A stretch of DNA of 62,266 bases, taken from Gamarada debralockiae (Eukaryota > Ascomycota > Leotiomycetes > Helotiales > Hyphodiscaceae). The notes beneath the pieces were generated by a model. It saw only the letters and a list, made by a program, of their open reading frames with translations. It was not told the origin of the DNA and did no database searches. The stretch is from contig NXFV01001896.1 of assembly GCA_002803225.1 (NCBI GenBank), positions 1-62,266 of the forward strand. The letters are read 5' to 3'. The translations under genes were made by a program, and so were the position numbers. Shown here piece after piece: positions 1 to 12,991 of this stretch (position 1 is the first letter of the stretch; each line of letters starts with the position of its first letter).

Positions 1-927
1 TTGGTTGTGTAGGGGGAGGCGACGGCAGGGTAGGGAGTTATGGTTTTGATATCATATTTATGATATTATGTGTAATAATTATGGTATAATATCATAAAAA
101 CCCCCTCCTAGATCTCATATAATATCATACTAATACGTCATTATGGTAGTAATAATACAAACTTCAATTATTGGTCATATATTACTACTTTGCACTACTA
201 AAAACACTGAAAGGGGATGATGCGGAGGCTTGCGAGATGAGGGGAATCGCAAGGGAGAGGCAAGAGGGAATTGAGGATAATGGGGCTGAAGAGGAAAGAT
301 TGCTGGAGTGTGTTGATAGAAAGTGATATATTGATTGATTGATTGATTCTTCTACTGATGCGGCTTGAAAGTCATGCAGTGTTAATCTATATTACTGTCA
401 GTTGCGCTGGCTGTTGCTGTGGCAACGGGTCTATGTACATATCTCGGGTTCTGGCAACCCCACGATTCTTCCTTCCGGAGTTATCAATCAATACATGATT
501 TGCACACACACTATCGTCTGATTCGACAATTACAGAATATAAGGGAACCTGAGCACCGATAGAAACCTTATATACAATAGTCGCTTTGCTAGCATTCTCT
601 TGTCGATTTCAATAACACCTAGACCCTGCCTATCTACGCTAGGCTCGGGAGTAACTGTTTGCATGAAGTGGCTATCTAGCCCATCTCTACGTCCTCGCCC
701 TCTTTCTGGAAACTAAGGGTTGCTTGACGCTTCCTCTTAACCCCTGAGGATCTTCCGCAGGTTCCCTTTCTGGTTGTGTTGCCTTTGGGGTGGCCGTGGC
801 GGCTGCTGAGGTAGCAGCTGGTCTCCACCATCAATTGGAGCTCAGGCAGCCGGCTGCCTGAGCTGAACTTGCACGGGCAATTACCAAAACATTCAGAGAA
901 CAACCTATTAACCACACTAAGACAACT
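1..927. other. AT-rich intergenic sequence with a short microsatellite
   Basis: I see no gene here. The first 200 bases are strongly AT-rich with many short ATAT/TATGAT stretches, as in decayed repeats. A short tetranucleotide repeat (TTGA, about four and a half units) lies at 331-348. Small open frames on either strand have no recognisable motif. Confidence 0.5.
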
Positions 928-2440
928 ATGACAACAGAAGATTTTGATCTAGGTTGGGGAGATGTGCCACTAGATGAAGCAGAGCTCAGAAGATGGCCAT
1001 CACCGAAAGCCCCTCAAATGATTCGACCCGCAAGCCCATCGACCTTTGAAAGTAGACCGTGAATCTCTCCACTGTTGGAAGACTAATTCTAAGCAAGTTT
1101 AAAGCAGCAGCAACTATTTCAGAGAGCTCGAACATTATCTGCGTCGTTCTAGAAGGACTTGAGTCCCTCTGTCACACGCTATCAGACCCACGACTTCCTA
1201 AGTTTCCAGCCTGCCTCATCGTCGTACGTGACGAAGCCTTTCGATTGCGAGAACTTTTAAGCTCGTACCATAAAGACCGCGCTTGCGGTGAGGGTCATTC
1301 CCATTTGAATGAACGAGCGGATAAATCTGCCTCGACAATTCCTTGGGAGAAAGATAGGTTGGCGAAGCCAACTTAATATCGAAATCGAGCGAAAGACTTC
1401 AAGGGCCGAGGAATGAACATCCTAGCAGACCTCGGACGCCTGCGCAGGAAAACAGACCCGTCTGTCCCTCGTTAGGTCCGCCTGACTTCAATGGCAAGGC
1501 TAACGGGAGCTCCGTAACTGAGGGTTTACCTTTAGCGACGCAATTGACGAAATGCACCTAGCCTCGAGAAGAGATTTCGACCATATTCTAGAACCTCGAT
1601 CGAGGGACATTCCCTTACGGCAAGAGACTCCGCGTTCAATGTCAACTTCAGTCGCTGGTGATGACCAATCTAGTGTTATCCCGATAAACATACTCGAGCA
1701 GAACGATCAGCAGGGACTCCACAACGCTATAGTTGTGAGACGCCTACTCCTATAGAGTCTCAGGTTCTTACATCTCGGCCTTCTCGTCCATCAAATGGCA
1801 AAAGGTCGGCTAGAACCCAGACACGACCTTTTAGGAAGGTCAATCTGGATGTCCCTAATAGTCGAGGCAATGCTACAGACATATGCCTAAATGGCTTAGA
1901 ATCTACTAGGGAGAGAAATGGAAATGGATTAGGGAAGTCTTAGAAAAAGAATGGTCGAAGCAGCAAAAATGCAAGCACCCCTTCGAAAATGCCGATTGTC
2001 CTTCAGCGCAGAAGAGGACGATGACGCCACATTCGTTTCGGGGAAGGTCCTCAGCGAATATCTGGGCCCGCAAGCGGGAAGCCTATCATGGCACTCGCCA
2101 AACAGACCAAACGCAGTCTTTGCCATGGCACTCGACAAAGGTCCTGAACGATCTTCATCATGATCCTCAGCTCGATCTCGATACTCTGACTATCGCGCAG
2201 ATAATCGCTGCATTCGGTAGTCTTGACGCCATTTGCCAGCTTAGGGAAGCACCCTCGTGTGGAGAAAACAACCTCCTATAATAAACCCAAAGCCCTTAGG
2301 ATATGCACCTACCGCGGATCACCTAGAGCAGCTTGTTGGAGTAGTGAGGACCCTGAGAAAATTGTAGATTTGTCGGAGGTCAGATGCAATGACTACAAGA
2401 TACTACTTTATGCGATTAGCATTGTGCTTCAAGAAGGCTA
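928..2440 (+). pseudogene. Degenerate coding relic, unidentified
   Basis: A 44-codon frame starts with ATG at 928 and stops at 1060. A second frame (1059-1376) overlaps it and looks like its continuation after a frame change, ending in a Leu/Arg-rich stretch. Further pieces of open frame lie at about 1552-1755, 1951-2281 and 2223-2441, none with a recognised domain. The succession of short overlapping frames on one strand suggests a decayed gene or element. I cannot name it, and it may also be chance. Confidence 0.25.
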
Positions 2441-2758
2441 AATCTACTATGGAGGACACATGGACCAATCCTCAAACTCGGCTACAGTCGAGTACAAATA
2501 GTCGGGAGCTGAGTACAAATAGCCCGACTCTTTAAAAAGTCTGGAGGAAGCTGTGAGCCTCTGGCGGAGCATGCGCTGGGCGGGAGGCGCGGGGCGTGGG
2601 GGAGAGGGGTTCTGAGCTAGCATTGGCCAGGCCAGCCTTACTGTACCAGGTTTACAGGAGCCTGCCCTTGTCTCTAGAGCGGAAGGATCCGAGACCAGCA
2701 TAGCAAGACCATCCCCATCCAGACCCACACCAGCTCCAACTTCATCGTCCTTCTAGCA

Positions 2759-5700
2759 ATGGATCGTCGCTCAATTTCCTATGGCACCTCAACTGCGCAA
2801 CCAGAAGACGGCAATCCAGATTGTGGCTTCAGATTCCCATCGTGCACTGGATCCTCTGCGGGATTGTGGTGGTGTGTGGACTGTTCAACTCGGATTTGTG
2901 ATGGCTGCTGGCCAGTTGTCCCCGGACACCGCGATGGAGCAACGGCCCGAGATGGGCAACCTCATGAGAAAACAGACTCCCGCCGCCATGACCGGCTGCG
3001 AGAGATCTTGAATCCACCTGTAAACGAAGATGAATTAGAGCGGCTGCACGCAGCCGACCTCGAAACAACATGGTTTGGTAAGCTAGCCTCGTCCAGAAGC
3101 ACTCGAGAGAGTACGAGAGAATCCGCAACTAACCACTTGGTCTGCGGCAGGCATTAGCAAAAATCGCTCCCACGACCCCTGTCTCCTCGACGGCGGTATA
3201 TACGATTCACTCATCGCACGATGTCCATTCCAGAATGGCCCTAAATACCCTCAATTGGCATCGTTCATCGGACAGACCAATGCTGGCAAGAGTACGCTAA
3301 TTAAGATGCTCATTGACCACGCCGAGACTCAATCACATCCTGCATCTCGCCCATCCTATGCCTCGCCTGTCGTCGGCTCTTCAATACACAGCCGCTCACC
3401 GACGTCGGCTGATGTACATCTTTACGCAGATCCAGCGGCATACTCTAGTTCGAAGCCGCTATTCTACGCCGATGCCGAGGGCTTGGATGCTGGAGAAGAG
3501 ACACCTATAGGTGCACCAAGTAGACGAAAGTCGAAACTACACCGGACGAGAGGAGGGGGCAAACGGATCCTGGAGTGGGCACTCACGGCCGAGCAACGAG
3601 AAAGGCACTATATAGTGTCGGAACTATATCCAAGACTGCTGTATACTTTTTCGGATGTTGTGGTATTTGTCTTGAGAAACGAAAAGTAAGTCGACTGGGT
3701 TGAGCCAACAATCCAGAGTTGATCATTCCTTGAATCTACCATTTTCTAATTCGGTAGGACCTTTGAGAAAACCGGTCTCGAGAGGCTCATCAGATGGGGT
3801 GCGGCGTCCCTCGAGACCTCTGTAAACCAACCAACATTACCTCAATTGGTCATTGCAGTGAACGCAGCAACATTAAATGTAGCGACGCAAGAGGAGTGGG
3901 ATATCGACTACGCTACTGAGAATCTTCTCCAGTCTGTCCGACCAAGTCTGCAAAAGAAGACTTATTTCAGGAACCTAGCGCAAAGTTGGTCGTCTAATGG
4001 TAGACGCATTGATTCCATCGATGACCTTATTAGATGTTACTATTCTTCGTTCAGTGTGGTTCGAATTCCCGCGGAAGGCCGCTATGCCTTACTTGACAAA
4101 CAGATTGTCGCCTTAAGAGATGCAATCACCGCTTGTTGTGATGATGCGTTCAATGCCAAACGTCGAGCAAACATGCTCTCGAACTCCGATGAGCTCAGCA
4201 TGTTCTTGCACTCTGCTTTCGATCACTTTACTCGGGATTTACAGAACCCATTCAATTTCATCGAGATTTCGCGACAAAATAATGTAAGTTGCAAGCATAG
4301 AAGATCCACTTCCCATGCTTATATTGACTTTAGCCCATTCCACAAAACTTTGGTGGTCATATTCTCCAGCTGGCTATTGCTTTCCATAAACAAGACCCCG
4401 AAGAAGACGGGGGGGAGATATTCCATGCGCTAAGCAACTTTGTCGCTTCAAGTGTGTTACTGGACTGTGTTCGTCACCGTAAAGGTAAGAGTATCGAAGA
4501 ATTTAGCGCAAACTTGTACCTGAAACAAATAGTCTGATTATGTACAGGTTTACCATACGACCATATGCCTGACTACGAGGACAACTTCGACTATGCACTT
4601 CAAGAATATTGCAAGTATTATTCGCTTTGCACTTTTGCGAATGACAAGGGAAGATGCGTAAATACACGTTCAGCACACCAGTCGAAGGGACATCAGAACA
4701 ACAAAGGAAAAATCATCGCTTCAGGATCCTACGAATCCGACTTTACTTTCGATCGATACATCGAGATATGGGATAACAGCCTCGATCAGGATATTTTGTC
4801 GTGCCAAACCAAACTAGGGGAACTACGAGATCGGGCAGATGAACACGTCTCAGATGAAAAGCACGCAGTCCGACTCCATAAAAAGGCTATGAACAGATTC
4901 TATCGTGCTAATGGCACAGCAAAAGAGTTCCGAAGTCATACCGTCTGCTTCTCGTGTCTCATGGGAGTTCCACAACACTCACTCCCGTGCGGCCATGTTC
5001 TGTGTACTCCGTGTGTCAAAGGCTTTGGCATATCTCTAAATGGCTTTGAATACAGTCTGAACAGTTGCCCGCTACACTCCGACGATTTCTCCTGGAGGGA
5101 TGCTTGCGTATCCGTTTTAAGCCAGATCTAGCTGGAGTTCGTGTTCTTTCCCTAGATGGGTAAGTTTCCCTGCTGACTTGTATAAACCACGCTGTTTCAG
5201 TGGATATGGATACGTCATCTTTGATTTCCTTTCATGGAATGACTGTAAATTACCTTCCTTTCAATTCTGATGATCAGTTTTCCCAGAGTTGGCTTTGACA
5301 AACTTACAAAAAGTGTGGACTTGGATTTCCCCGACTCTTGCTAACACCAGATAGTGGTGGCATTCGCGGCATAGTAGAGTTAGAGGTTCTGCGCGCAATT
5401 CAAAAGGTGGTCGGCGATGGAATACCGATCCGGGCATTTTTCGACCTTATTGTTGGCACAAGGTGAGCTCCCATCTCTGGTGTGTTGTTTTTCATGGTCT
5501 AACTCCCCCAAGCACCGGAGGCATAATTGCTCTAGCCCTAGCTCAGAATTGGACAATCGATAAATGTATTCGTGAGTTTCGACAGCTCTGCCACCAAGCG
5601 TTCACGCCCCGGACACTGCACGGCATCCCTATACTCCGGCAGCTCCGAACGTTTAGTCATGGTAGCATATACAAGACGAAACAGTTTCATGAGGCCTTGA

Positions 5701-8550
5701 AAAATGCTCTTGGTAAAAGGAGCCTATTTGGGGGACAGCGGGAAGACGACACAATCTATACGCCAAAGGTCGCCGTGACATCCACTGATGAGGAAGGGCG
5801 AAAAGCAGTCGTTATCGCAAATTATAACCGAAGCAGTGTAATTTCAGGAGGCAGAAGAGCCAAGAGCCTATACGAGTTCCAAAGATCCGATGATCCCTCC
5901 TCGGAACTGAAGTACTGGGAGGCAGCAGCCGCTACAGCAGCAGCCCCACCATACTTCAAGACATTCTATCACCAAGGAACTCGACGCTCGTATCTTGATG
6001 GCGCATTTTACAACAATAATCCAGCAAGGATTGCTCATCTAGAACGCAAAATCCTCTGGCCGGATATCGCAAACCATCCCCCCGACATATTTCTCTCCAT
6101 TGGCACTAGCAAAGATGCCCAGCAGCTCGACAGGGAGATTCAAAACTTGGAGGACGCACAAGAACACCCAGAATACAGGTCAGTACCAACTTCCGAAAAG
6201 CGCGTTGTGTGGAATTGACAGAGCATGACCATAGCAACCGACGATCATCAATTATATTTCCCAGATGGTATCAATTATTTAATGCAGCGGTTCGTGGGCT
6301 ACGTATCTTATTATATCTTTGACTTCTGAGATTAGGTTTCTTAGCTGACCTTTCTTCTTAGTATGGCAGAATGGACAATATACTTAACGCCGAGATGTCA
6401 TGGAAGGATTTCCTCAGTAGTACTGTCAACGGCACTGCAGAAAATCGCTACGTCAGAATCAATCCCAACATTGGTTCCAAACCCCCCGAGCTTGATGCGA
6501 TTGATCAGCTGGAATCACTGCGAGATGCAACAAGAAAAGCACTCAAGAAGGAAAAGTGGCCCATACAAGATATTGTTCGGTCATTGATTTCCAGCAGCTT
6601 TTACTTTGACATGATAAGTCCCCCTAGCCCAGAAGGAGCATCTGGGTTCAAATGCAAAGGTAAAAAGCCTATGAAACCATCACAAATGTCAATCTCGTAC
6701 AGTGATTTGGCTGACCTCGCAAAGGTAAAATTCTCTGTCGGCTTGAGGGCTACCTACGTGACTTTGGCGATTACTTCCTGCTTCAGCAAAGATCCGTGTT
6801 TCAGCCCTATTTTGAGATATCTGAGGACGCCCGTCACGCTCCCAAGCAACAGGTAGATACTTGTTGCCACCCTTCCCCGCTTCAACGCGCTGACATAGGA
6901 CATAGTTAGATCTGAGTTCTGTTATCATCAAACGGATGAAAGAACAAGGCGCGTTTGACATGGATACCTTTAACATCATGCTGTCCTCCCGTACCGCTCG
7001 CGTGAATATTGTTTTATTCCTTATGCCGACTGGGTCTGTCTCTGGGGGACCGTTGCCTTATCCTATAAGTGGATTTCCGAGGACGCTTGTATCAGAGACA
7101 TCATCAGGACGTATGAAATTTAAATAGCCTCCGCCGGTTCTAGACTAACATCGTATAGTGGTCCCGCCAAGTCCTACAGGTAGTGGCATGCGAACACAGA
7201 AGACTCGGAATACGCGAAGAAGAGAGCGCAGAATGCGAGCGTCGACTGATTGTATACCTCCGGCGTTTGGTCAAGATCTACGACCCCAGCCGTCCAGAAG
7301 CTTCTCCTTGCCTGAGCAAAGCAGAAGTGCTCTTGACGGTGAGTCGAATCGGGTAATCAAGTCAGAACTCGATGGTATGGCTCTTCTCTTTGCTAACTGC
7401 ACCATACATTTCGTTTTATTTCCACAGGTGCTAACACACAGCAGCACCCTCAAGACCATTTCATCAGGCCCCACTAGCAAGTCTTAGCAACAGCGATATA
7501 TTGCCTGAAAACACGATGAGATCATCAAACCCACAGTATCGGGCTAATCAAGCATCACCGCCAACCATTACGAATGAAAGGCCACAAGAGCGTGAACCAA
7601 GAGCTCAAGCCACAATCCATAGCTCGTCTTTGCGGAGACCTACATCACACGGCACGAGACACGCGGTAAATGATAACAGAATTGGTACCTCTGGTCGCGT
7701 TGAGCTACCTGTCGAAGGTGTCTGCCAAACTGAAGTTCCGAGAGGAGGTCGACGAATCTCTTTCCAGCCAACACCACCACCATCGTCAAATCTATCCCCG
7801 GATTCCAGCTCAATTTCAAATGCGACGCCAAGATTAAGTAGTGGAACCTACCAAGACGGTACAACTCACAGAGACGAGCTTCGAGCTCGAAGGCGTAGGC
7901 GAGCCAATATGGAATCCGAACCCGAAGAACACAAAACGCCAAATAGAGCGTTTGAGCTTCCAGCTTCGACGCAACGGTATCCCTCTAGCCAGAGAATTGT
8001 CAGGGAAAGAGGTCCACTTTCTGATCTAGAACGAAGACTCGATCCACAGTACCAACGGCCGGCGTTTCATGGTTACGCTTCAGAAGAAGATGTTAGCCAA
8101 CTTGGGTCGTCGACGATTGGTGAGTGAGATGTGGTATGTTAATGAATTGACGAAAGAGCAGATTTATGAGTACCGATGATATGATTTGATCACATGAGAC
8201 GATGAAATGATAATGATTTGGAATCTTCGATGATGTGGCTTCGTATACCTTTGCTTCATCTAAAAAAGTTGGCATGGCTCTAGCACGTTAATATTTACCT
8301 ACCTATAGGGTTAATCTCACACATATCAATACGGTTTTCAGTCGAGGAAGTTGGGAATTATGAAACACGTGATATGCCCAACCCTAAAAAGGGAGATTCC
8401 AGTTCCTCTTATAGCTACTTAAGCGGCGAGGAAGAAGCGGAGGACCTGGTTGGAAAGGCGATTCAAGAGACTAGGTTGTACTTTGCGCTAATATCTATCC
8501 TTTCTTCAACTGTATCAACGGACCTCTGTGTCGAAGCCTCCAGAGCATGA
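2759..8550 (+). CDS. Multidomain patatin-like phospholipase with B-box-like, GTPase-like and RING-like domains
   Basis: Exons I can support are 2759-3077, 3151-3685, 3758-4283, 4334-4484, 4548-5159, 5355-5462, 5513-6178, 6265-6289 (uncertain), 6362-6659, 6725-6852, then about 6908-7110, 7158-7338, 7449-8119 and 8342-8550. The N-terminus has a Cys/His-rich B-box-like region (CGF, CVDCS, CDGC). A P-loop, GQTNAGKST, follows at 3267-3293, then a Cys-rich RING-like stretch (CFSC, CGHVLC, CPLH) near 4950-5080. The patatin domain shows the oxyanion motif DGGGIRG (rebuilt across the 195-bp intron), the nucleophile elbow GTSTGG (rebuilt across 5463-5512) and DGAFYNNNP with the catalytic Asp. Patatins hydrolyse acyl esters of phospholipids; the domain mix resembles fungal immune-like effectors. 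The tail (7.5-8.1 kb) is Ser/Pro/Arg-rich and disordered. Oddity: the frame that reads SWRDA near 5095 must shift by one base to read IRFKPDLAGVRVL, and no intron fits. This is either a frameshift mutation or a sequence error. The exon at 6265-6289 needs a poor donor. Confidence 0.75.
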
Positions 8551-8935
8551 CTTCCCACGGAATAAACAGTGAGTTCCGCTATCTAATGTATGAAGTGATA
8601 CTAATTCCAGCAGCTCGCAAGGTTAATTTTATCGCATCCGGCGTTTCTACTAATCTGATATTAGGCGTCCATTGGTTAGGATTGGGCCAATTTACAGATA
8701 ATGTAAACTCCTGCAGAACGATCTCTTTGAAATGCGGAGTGGGGTTCTCCTTACCTTTGGCAAGCTCAAGTAGCTATATTAAATCCGCCGATTACGAGGC
8801 ATACTAGACATCGTACACAGATGTGGCCTGTTAGAGCACGTCAAAGTTTCATACTGCAATCTAGAGTATTACCCTCCTTCTAATTAACTTGAATGCATTA
8901 TCACGTGAATAAATAACGTAAGTGCATATCACAGC

Positions 8936-9100
8936 AAGTCTTGAGGATCTGCCGGGGGTGCGACTTGTTGGTTGCGTTCGTCGGGTCGATACAATCTGCG
9001 TATATCTTGATCGACACCGAACGAAATACCGCGAAAACTTGAGGTTTGGACCTCTGTTTCTAAGAAGCTTCGTTTTACTCTAGTCGGATCTTAGTTGTAG
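8936..9100 (+). repeat. Dispersed repeat, copy 1
   Basis: This stretch shares long near-identical blocks with 11590-11740 and 13643-13800. Examples are GAGGATCTGCCGGGGGTG, then CTTGATCGA, CCGAACGAAATACCGCG, AACTTGAGG and CTCTGTTT. It has no coding potential that I recognise. The family is described under Findings. Confidence 0.75.
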
Positions 9101-9720
9101 CTCTTTTGCGCTTTACTAGTAGCAGAATAGCTAATAAGGACTCAGAGAATACGGCCAATGTCTACTTACTAAGCATGATGCACGCGTTGAGTAAACTACG
9201 TATGCGTTCTCGCTAGATCTGATGGATCAAGTGATGATTGAGGCAAGATTGGTTGAATTGGTGATAACTAAGGAGTGTAGGTTATACTGCAGTGCGGGGA
9301 CTACATCAGGGGTAAACTAAGCTAGGCTAAAAGCAGTAATCCCCGATCTGGCAAGATCCCAGCTAGTAAATTGCGTCGCCGTACACGTACGCTAACGTCG
9401 TAATCATTTGAAGTTGCAAATATATTACACAGGCTGTGATGAACGAAAGTGATGATGCCTGGAGAACATTTACCCTGTCATTTTCCTCGGTCCCGAAGTT
9501 TCGTTTTATCAAGTGGCCCCAATTACCACGTGGTAACCATTGATGGCAATGTACGTCCTCGATTGAAATCGTCATTGTTTGGACCGTCCACCAGGTCCAA
9601 GATTTCAAGAAGGCCAGTGAGTATATATCCTGCAATTGTCCACTATGAATTGTCCCCCTCATCCGGCAGTTTCTGCTGGCCTGCACACGCATTCATTCTA
9701 TACTTTCCTTGCAACCCAAT
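9101..9720. other. Upstream region of the carboxylesterase
   Basis: No gene is visible. The last 120 bases contain GTATATATCC at about 9618, a plausible TATA-like element about 100 bases ahead of the esterase ATG. Small frames on both strands lack motifs. Confidence 0.35.
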
Positions 9721-11403
9721 ATGGTTCACCTTTCCCTGCTCGTCGGCCTTGCAGCCAGCCGAATTGCTTTGGCTACTCAGCAAGTGACAACTTCGTATGG
9801 TACGGTTCAAGGAGCAACATCCGACCTCAACAGTGCTGTCACGGTGTATAAGGGAATTCCATTTGCAACTCCACCGATTGGTGACTTGAGATGGACCTAT
9901 CCCACAGCACCATCGAACTGGACTGGAGTTCTCAATGCGACATCATTTGGAGCTGATTGCGCCCAAAGCTACTCATCTTTGGGTATTTTCTCTTCTGGCA
10001 GCGAGAATATCTCGGAGGACTGTCTCTACATGAACATCTGGACACCAGCAAACTCTACATCTACTTCCAATCTCCCCGTTTATGTGTGGATTTACGGCGG
10101 ACGTTTTGAGGGAGGCGCTGGTAGTGTGCCAACCTACGACGGATCTCATCTTGCGTCAAAGGGAATTGTAATTGTCAACTTTAACTACCGTATGGGTCCT
10201 TTCGGATTCCTTGCTCACCCTGACCTTGATGCCGAGTCTGGCCATAATGCATCCGGAAACTACGGACTTCTCGACCAAATTCAAGCTCTTACCTTCGTGC
10301 AGTCAGAGATAGCTGCATTCGGTGGTAACCCAGACCATATAACCGTCGGTGGACAGTCAGGTATACGAACCTTTCCACTATTCTTGACTCTTTAGGCCTT
10401 GCAGTATAGAAATGTGAACTCACGGCTGACGTGGTTTATCTTAGCTGGTTCCGCGAGTGCTTTGGACATGATGTATAGCCCTCTCTCTAGCGGCAAGATT
10501 GTTGCAACCATTGCTGAGAGTGGCGCACGTGGTGTGCACGACCCAGAAACCTATGGCCTAGCTACCGCTCATCGTTCAAAAGCTGCAGCTGAGGCTAGCG
10601 GTATTGCTTTCGTAGCTGAGATGAACGTCACTACCATCGCTGAACTTCGCAACGTCTCAATGCTAGATCTCCTCGAATATGATAGCGCGTCTGATACCGT
10701 TCTTGTTGGTACCGTCTTTGAAAATAGCTCTGCCATCACTGAGCCACCCCTTTGGCGTCCGGTCATAGACGGCTACGTACTGCCGTATCTTTATGGAGAA
10801 TCACTCAGTTTGAATGCCCATGGCGATATTCCCATCCTGACAGGAGACAACAAGGGCGAAACTTCAGATGCCGCCATGACTCTTTCTGAATACGAGGAAG
10901 CCTTCGAGACAATCATGGGCAATCTATCAACCGCTTTCTTCAACGCATATCCTGCTGACGACGATGCTTCTGCCGGGAACCAGAGCTTCGCTTTCTGGGA
11001 TAACGTGAACCGTGTCTCGACATGGGACTGGGCCCAAGCTTGGTATGGTGGTGGTGCCACTGAGGATGTCTTCCTTTACTACTGGACCCATGCCCCACCA
11101 AACCAGACAGGAGGTGCTTATCATGGATCTGAGCTCTGGTATGTCTTTGGCAACTTCCCGAGTTATTACAACTACACTTGGACTGCGCAAGATTACGCCT
11201 TGCAGGTCCAGATGTCCGACTACTGGGCCAACTTCATCAAGACTGGGAATCCAAACGATAGCAACCTCACTACATTCCCGGCGGCTTCAAATGCAACTCA
11301 GGTCATGTGGCTAGGTGACTCGACCGGTGCTTCATATCTGACCCAGAACGCTAGCCAGTTCACCGTTATTCAAGAGTTCTTCTCCCAGCAGATCGAGTTT
11401 TAG
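9721..11403 (+). CDS. Secreted type-B carboxylesterase/lipase
   Basis: Exons are 9721-10360 and 10445-11403, giving 532 residues, typical for the family. The 84-bp intron falls inside the nucleophile motif, which reads GQSAG after joining with the catalytic Ser near residue 213. The expected Glu is in GDNKGETSD (about residue 352) and the His in AYHGSELW (about 440), so the alpha/beta-hydrolase triad is complete. The usual oxyanion-hole sequence appears as YGGRFEGG, with Arg where Gly is common. The first 18 or so residues form a signal peptide, and many N-x-S/T sites fit a secreted glycoprotein. The ATG at 9721 begins the signal peptide; the frame is open four codons further upstream without another ATG. 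Such enzymes hydrolyse carboxylic esters, but the substrate cannot be told. Confidence 0.92.
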
Positions 11404-11539
11404 TTGATTGAGATGAAAACAAGAACATTTGGTTGAAGAGCTTTTTGTACATAGTGGAAGCAAATGAGGGGTGTGTATGTAGAAATGAAATAACTGTACA
11501 AATGTGTGATCTTGTTAGGTGACAAATCAAGGCTGTTGA

Positions 11540-11740
11540 GTTTATTCGTTGATGCTTAGTCAGTATTCATCACGCCTTGGAGAACGACACTTGGCGAGTC
11601 CCGAGGGTCTGCCGGGTGCGACATGGTATCGATCGGGTCTGCTTACATCTTGATCGATATCGAACGAAATACCGCGGAAACTTGAGGCTTGGGCCTCTGT
11701 TTTCTGAGAGGTTTCGTTTTGCGCTAGTAGGACCGGGAGA
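11540..11740 (+). repeat. Dispersed repeat, copy 2
   Basis: It matches copies 1 and 3 over about 150-200 bases. Shared blocks include GCTTAGT...TTCATCAC at the left, GTCTGCCGGG, CTTGATCGATATCGAACGAA, ATACCGCGGAAACTTGAGG and GAGAGGTTTCGTTTTGC. It lies just downstream of the esterase. The 11577-11912 frame running through it has no motif and I read it as chance. Confidence 0.75.
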
Positions 11741-12333
11741 TGTTTCGTTCCCTGTTTTCGAAATTGAAAATATATCGATACATCGCTTTTTATCAATTTC
11801 GCCTTCGCTTCGCCTTAGCATTCTCTTAAAAGTATCTTCGGCAAAGCGTAGCTATGAACGTGTTGCAGAACAGCAGCTAAAAGAGGAATGTTCAATTGCT
11901 GCTGGGCTATAGTAGTCTTAATAGCTTAATATTACGCGTCTTGAAATAGCTCTATTTTCAAGAACAATTCCCTAAGGCCGCTACGACCACACTGCAAATA
12001 CAGCTTTAATGTTGCGGGGTAGCCTTTAATCAGAGCTTCCGGTGCGGAGCGCGGAGTTGTAGTTTTGCCGGACATAAATTGATTTGATTTTGGCGACCTA
12101 ACTAGAGGAACTCAGAGCTTATATACAGGATTTGAGTGGAGATGAGCAAACAAAAGAATCGGCGAAGGCCGTTCAGTGGGGAGATATATAGCGAGAGCTT
12201 CTCAGGTGCTTTTACGATCTCCTAGCACTGACAACACCATATGCACGGACTGTCACGCAACATGTAGCAATACGTATCGACATTTTTCTACTGTAGACTA
12301 CTTGCTATCCCTTGCCAAAGCCCTCTGAAAGCA
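11741..12333. other. Intergenic sequence without a gene
   Basis: AT-rich and low in coding signal on both strands. I see no domain, RNA gene or repeat beyond the neighbouring copy 2. Confidence 0.4.
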
Positions 12334-12991
12334 CTACGAATCCTCATCAATTGTCTCTTGTGCGCGCTGGCACTGCTTCTTGTGAGATGGCCAACTCTGA
12401 GCCTGGCATTCCTTCGAGCAATACCTTGAGAGGTTGGTCAGTGCCTTGTAATATTTAGGAAGTATATTCGACCTACGCAATAAGCTTGCAACCACCGCAC
12501 ATCTTGACCCCCGACTTCTTGCCGCACTTATCACAAGTCTTTGACGCATCGAACTTCTGCCACGGCTTCTGAACAAGGGCACTCTTCGCAAATTCGTGCA
12601 CAATTTTCTCTGCATTGCGATCACAAACTCCCCCAGAGATGCAAATTGGTGCAGCACTGTCCACCACACTTGGTTGGAAGTCTGCTGTTGCTCGTTCGGC
12701 GTTCGGAGAGAGAAGAGGTACAGCAGAGTGGAGGAGCTCTTTCGCAGGCTTGCCGCATGTGACACATTGCCAGGCGCGACTGCGCAGAATCTCATCGTGA
12801 TGACGCTCAATGAGAGAAGTAATGAAGACCCCAGTAGCATCGGGATCCGGACCGGGCTCGTTGTCGATGTGTGGCTTGCAGAGGGATGCCGGGGCTTGTT
12901 CCGAGTATTGGAAATCCTTCATGAAGCCATCAGGTGTTAGTTTGCCGCAGATCACCAAGTAGCGAACAGTAACTGTTTCCTCCTGAGGCAT
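12334..12991 (-). CDS. MYND-type zinc-finger protein
   Basis: Exons on the minus strand are 12991-12477 and 12424-12334, giving 201 residues. The 52-bp intron splits the finger. After joining, the C-terminus reads CDKCG, CGGCK, YCSKECQ and SHKKQC, the C6HC pattern of MYND zinc fingers, which bind proline-rich peptides. The first 150 residues are not recognised. The start is the ATG at 12991 (MPQEE); the frame is open for 12 more codons upstream including another ATG at 13027. Small MYND proteins are common in fungi and mostly uncharacterised. Confidence 0.85.

Noticed and set aside
7020..7115. Alternative frame reading SYKWISEDACIRDIIRTY in the patatin gene
   Set aside because: It looks coding by composition, but the frame with YPISGFPRTL joins better to the exons on both sides by phase and splice signals.
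11577..11912. 111-codon plus-strand frame
   Set aside because: It runs through dispersed repeat copy 2 and has no motif; the same sequence elsewhere is not coding.
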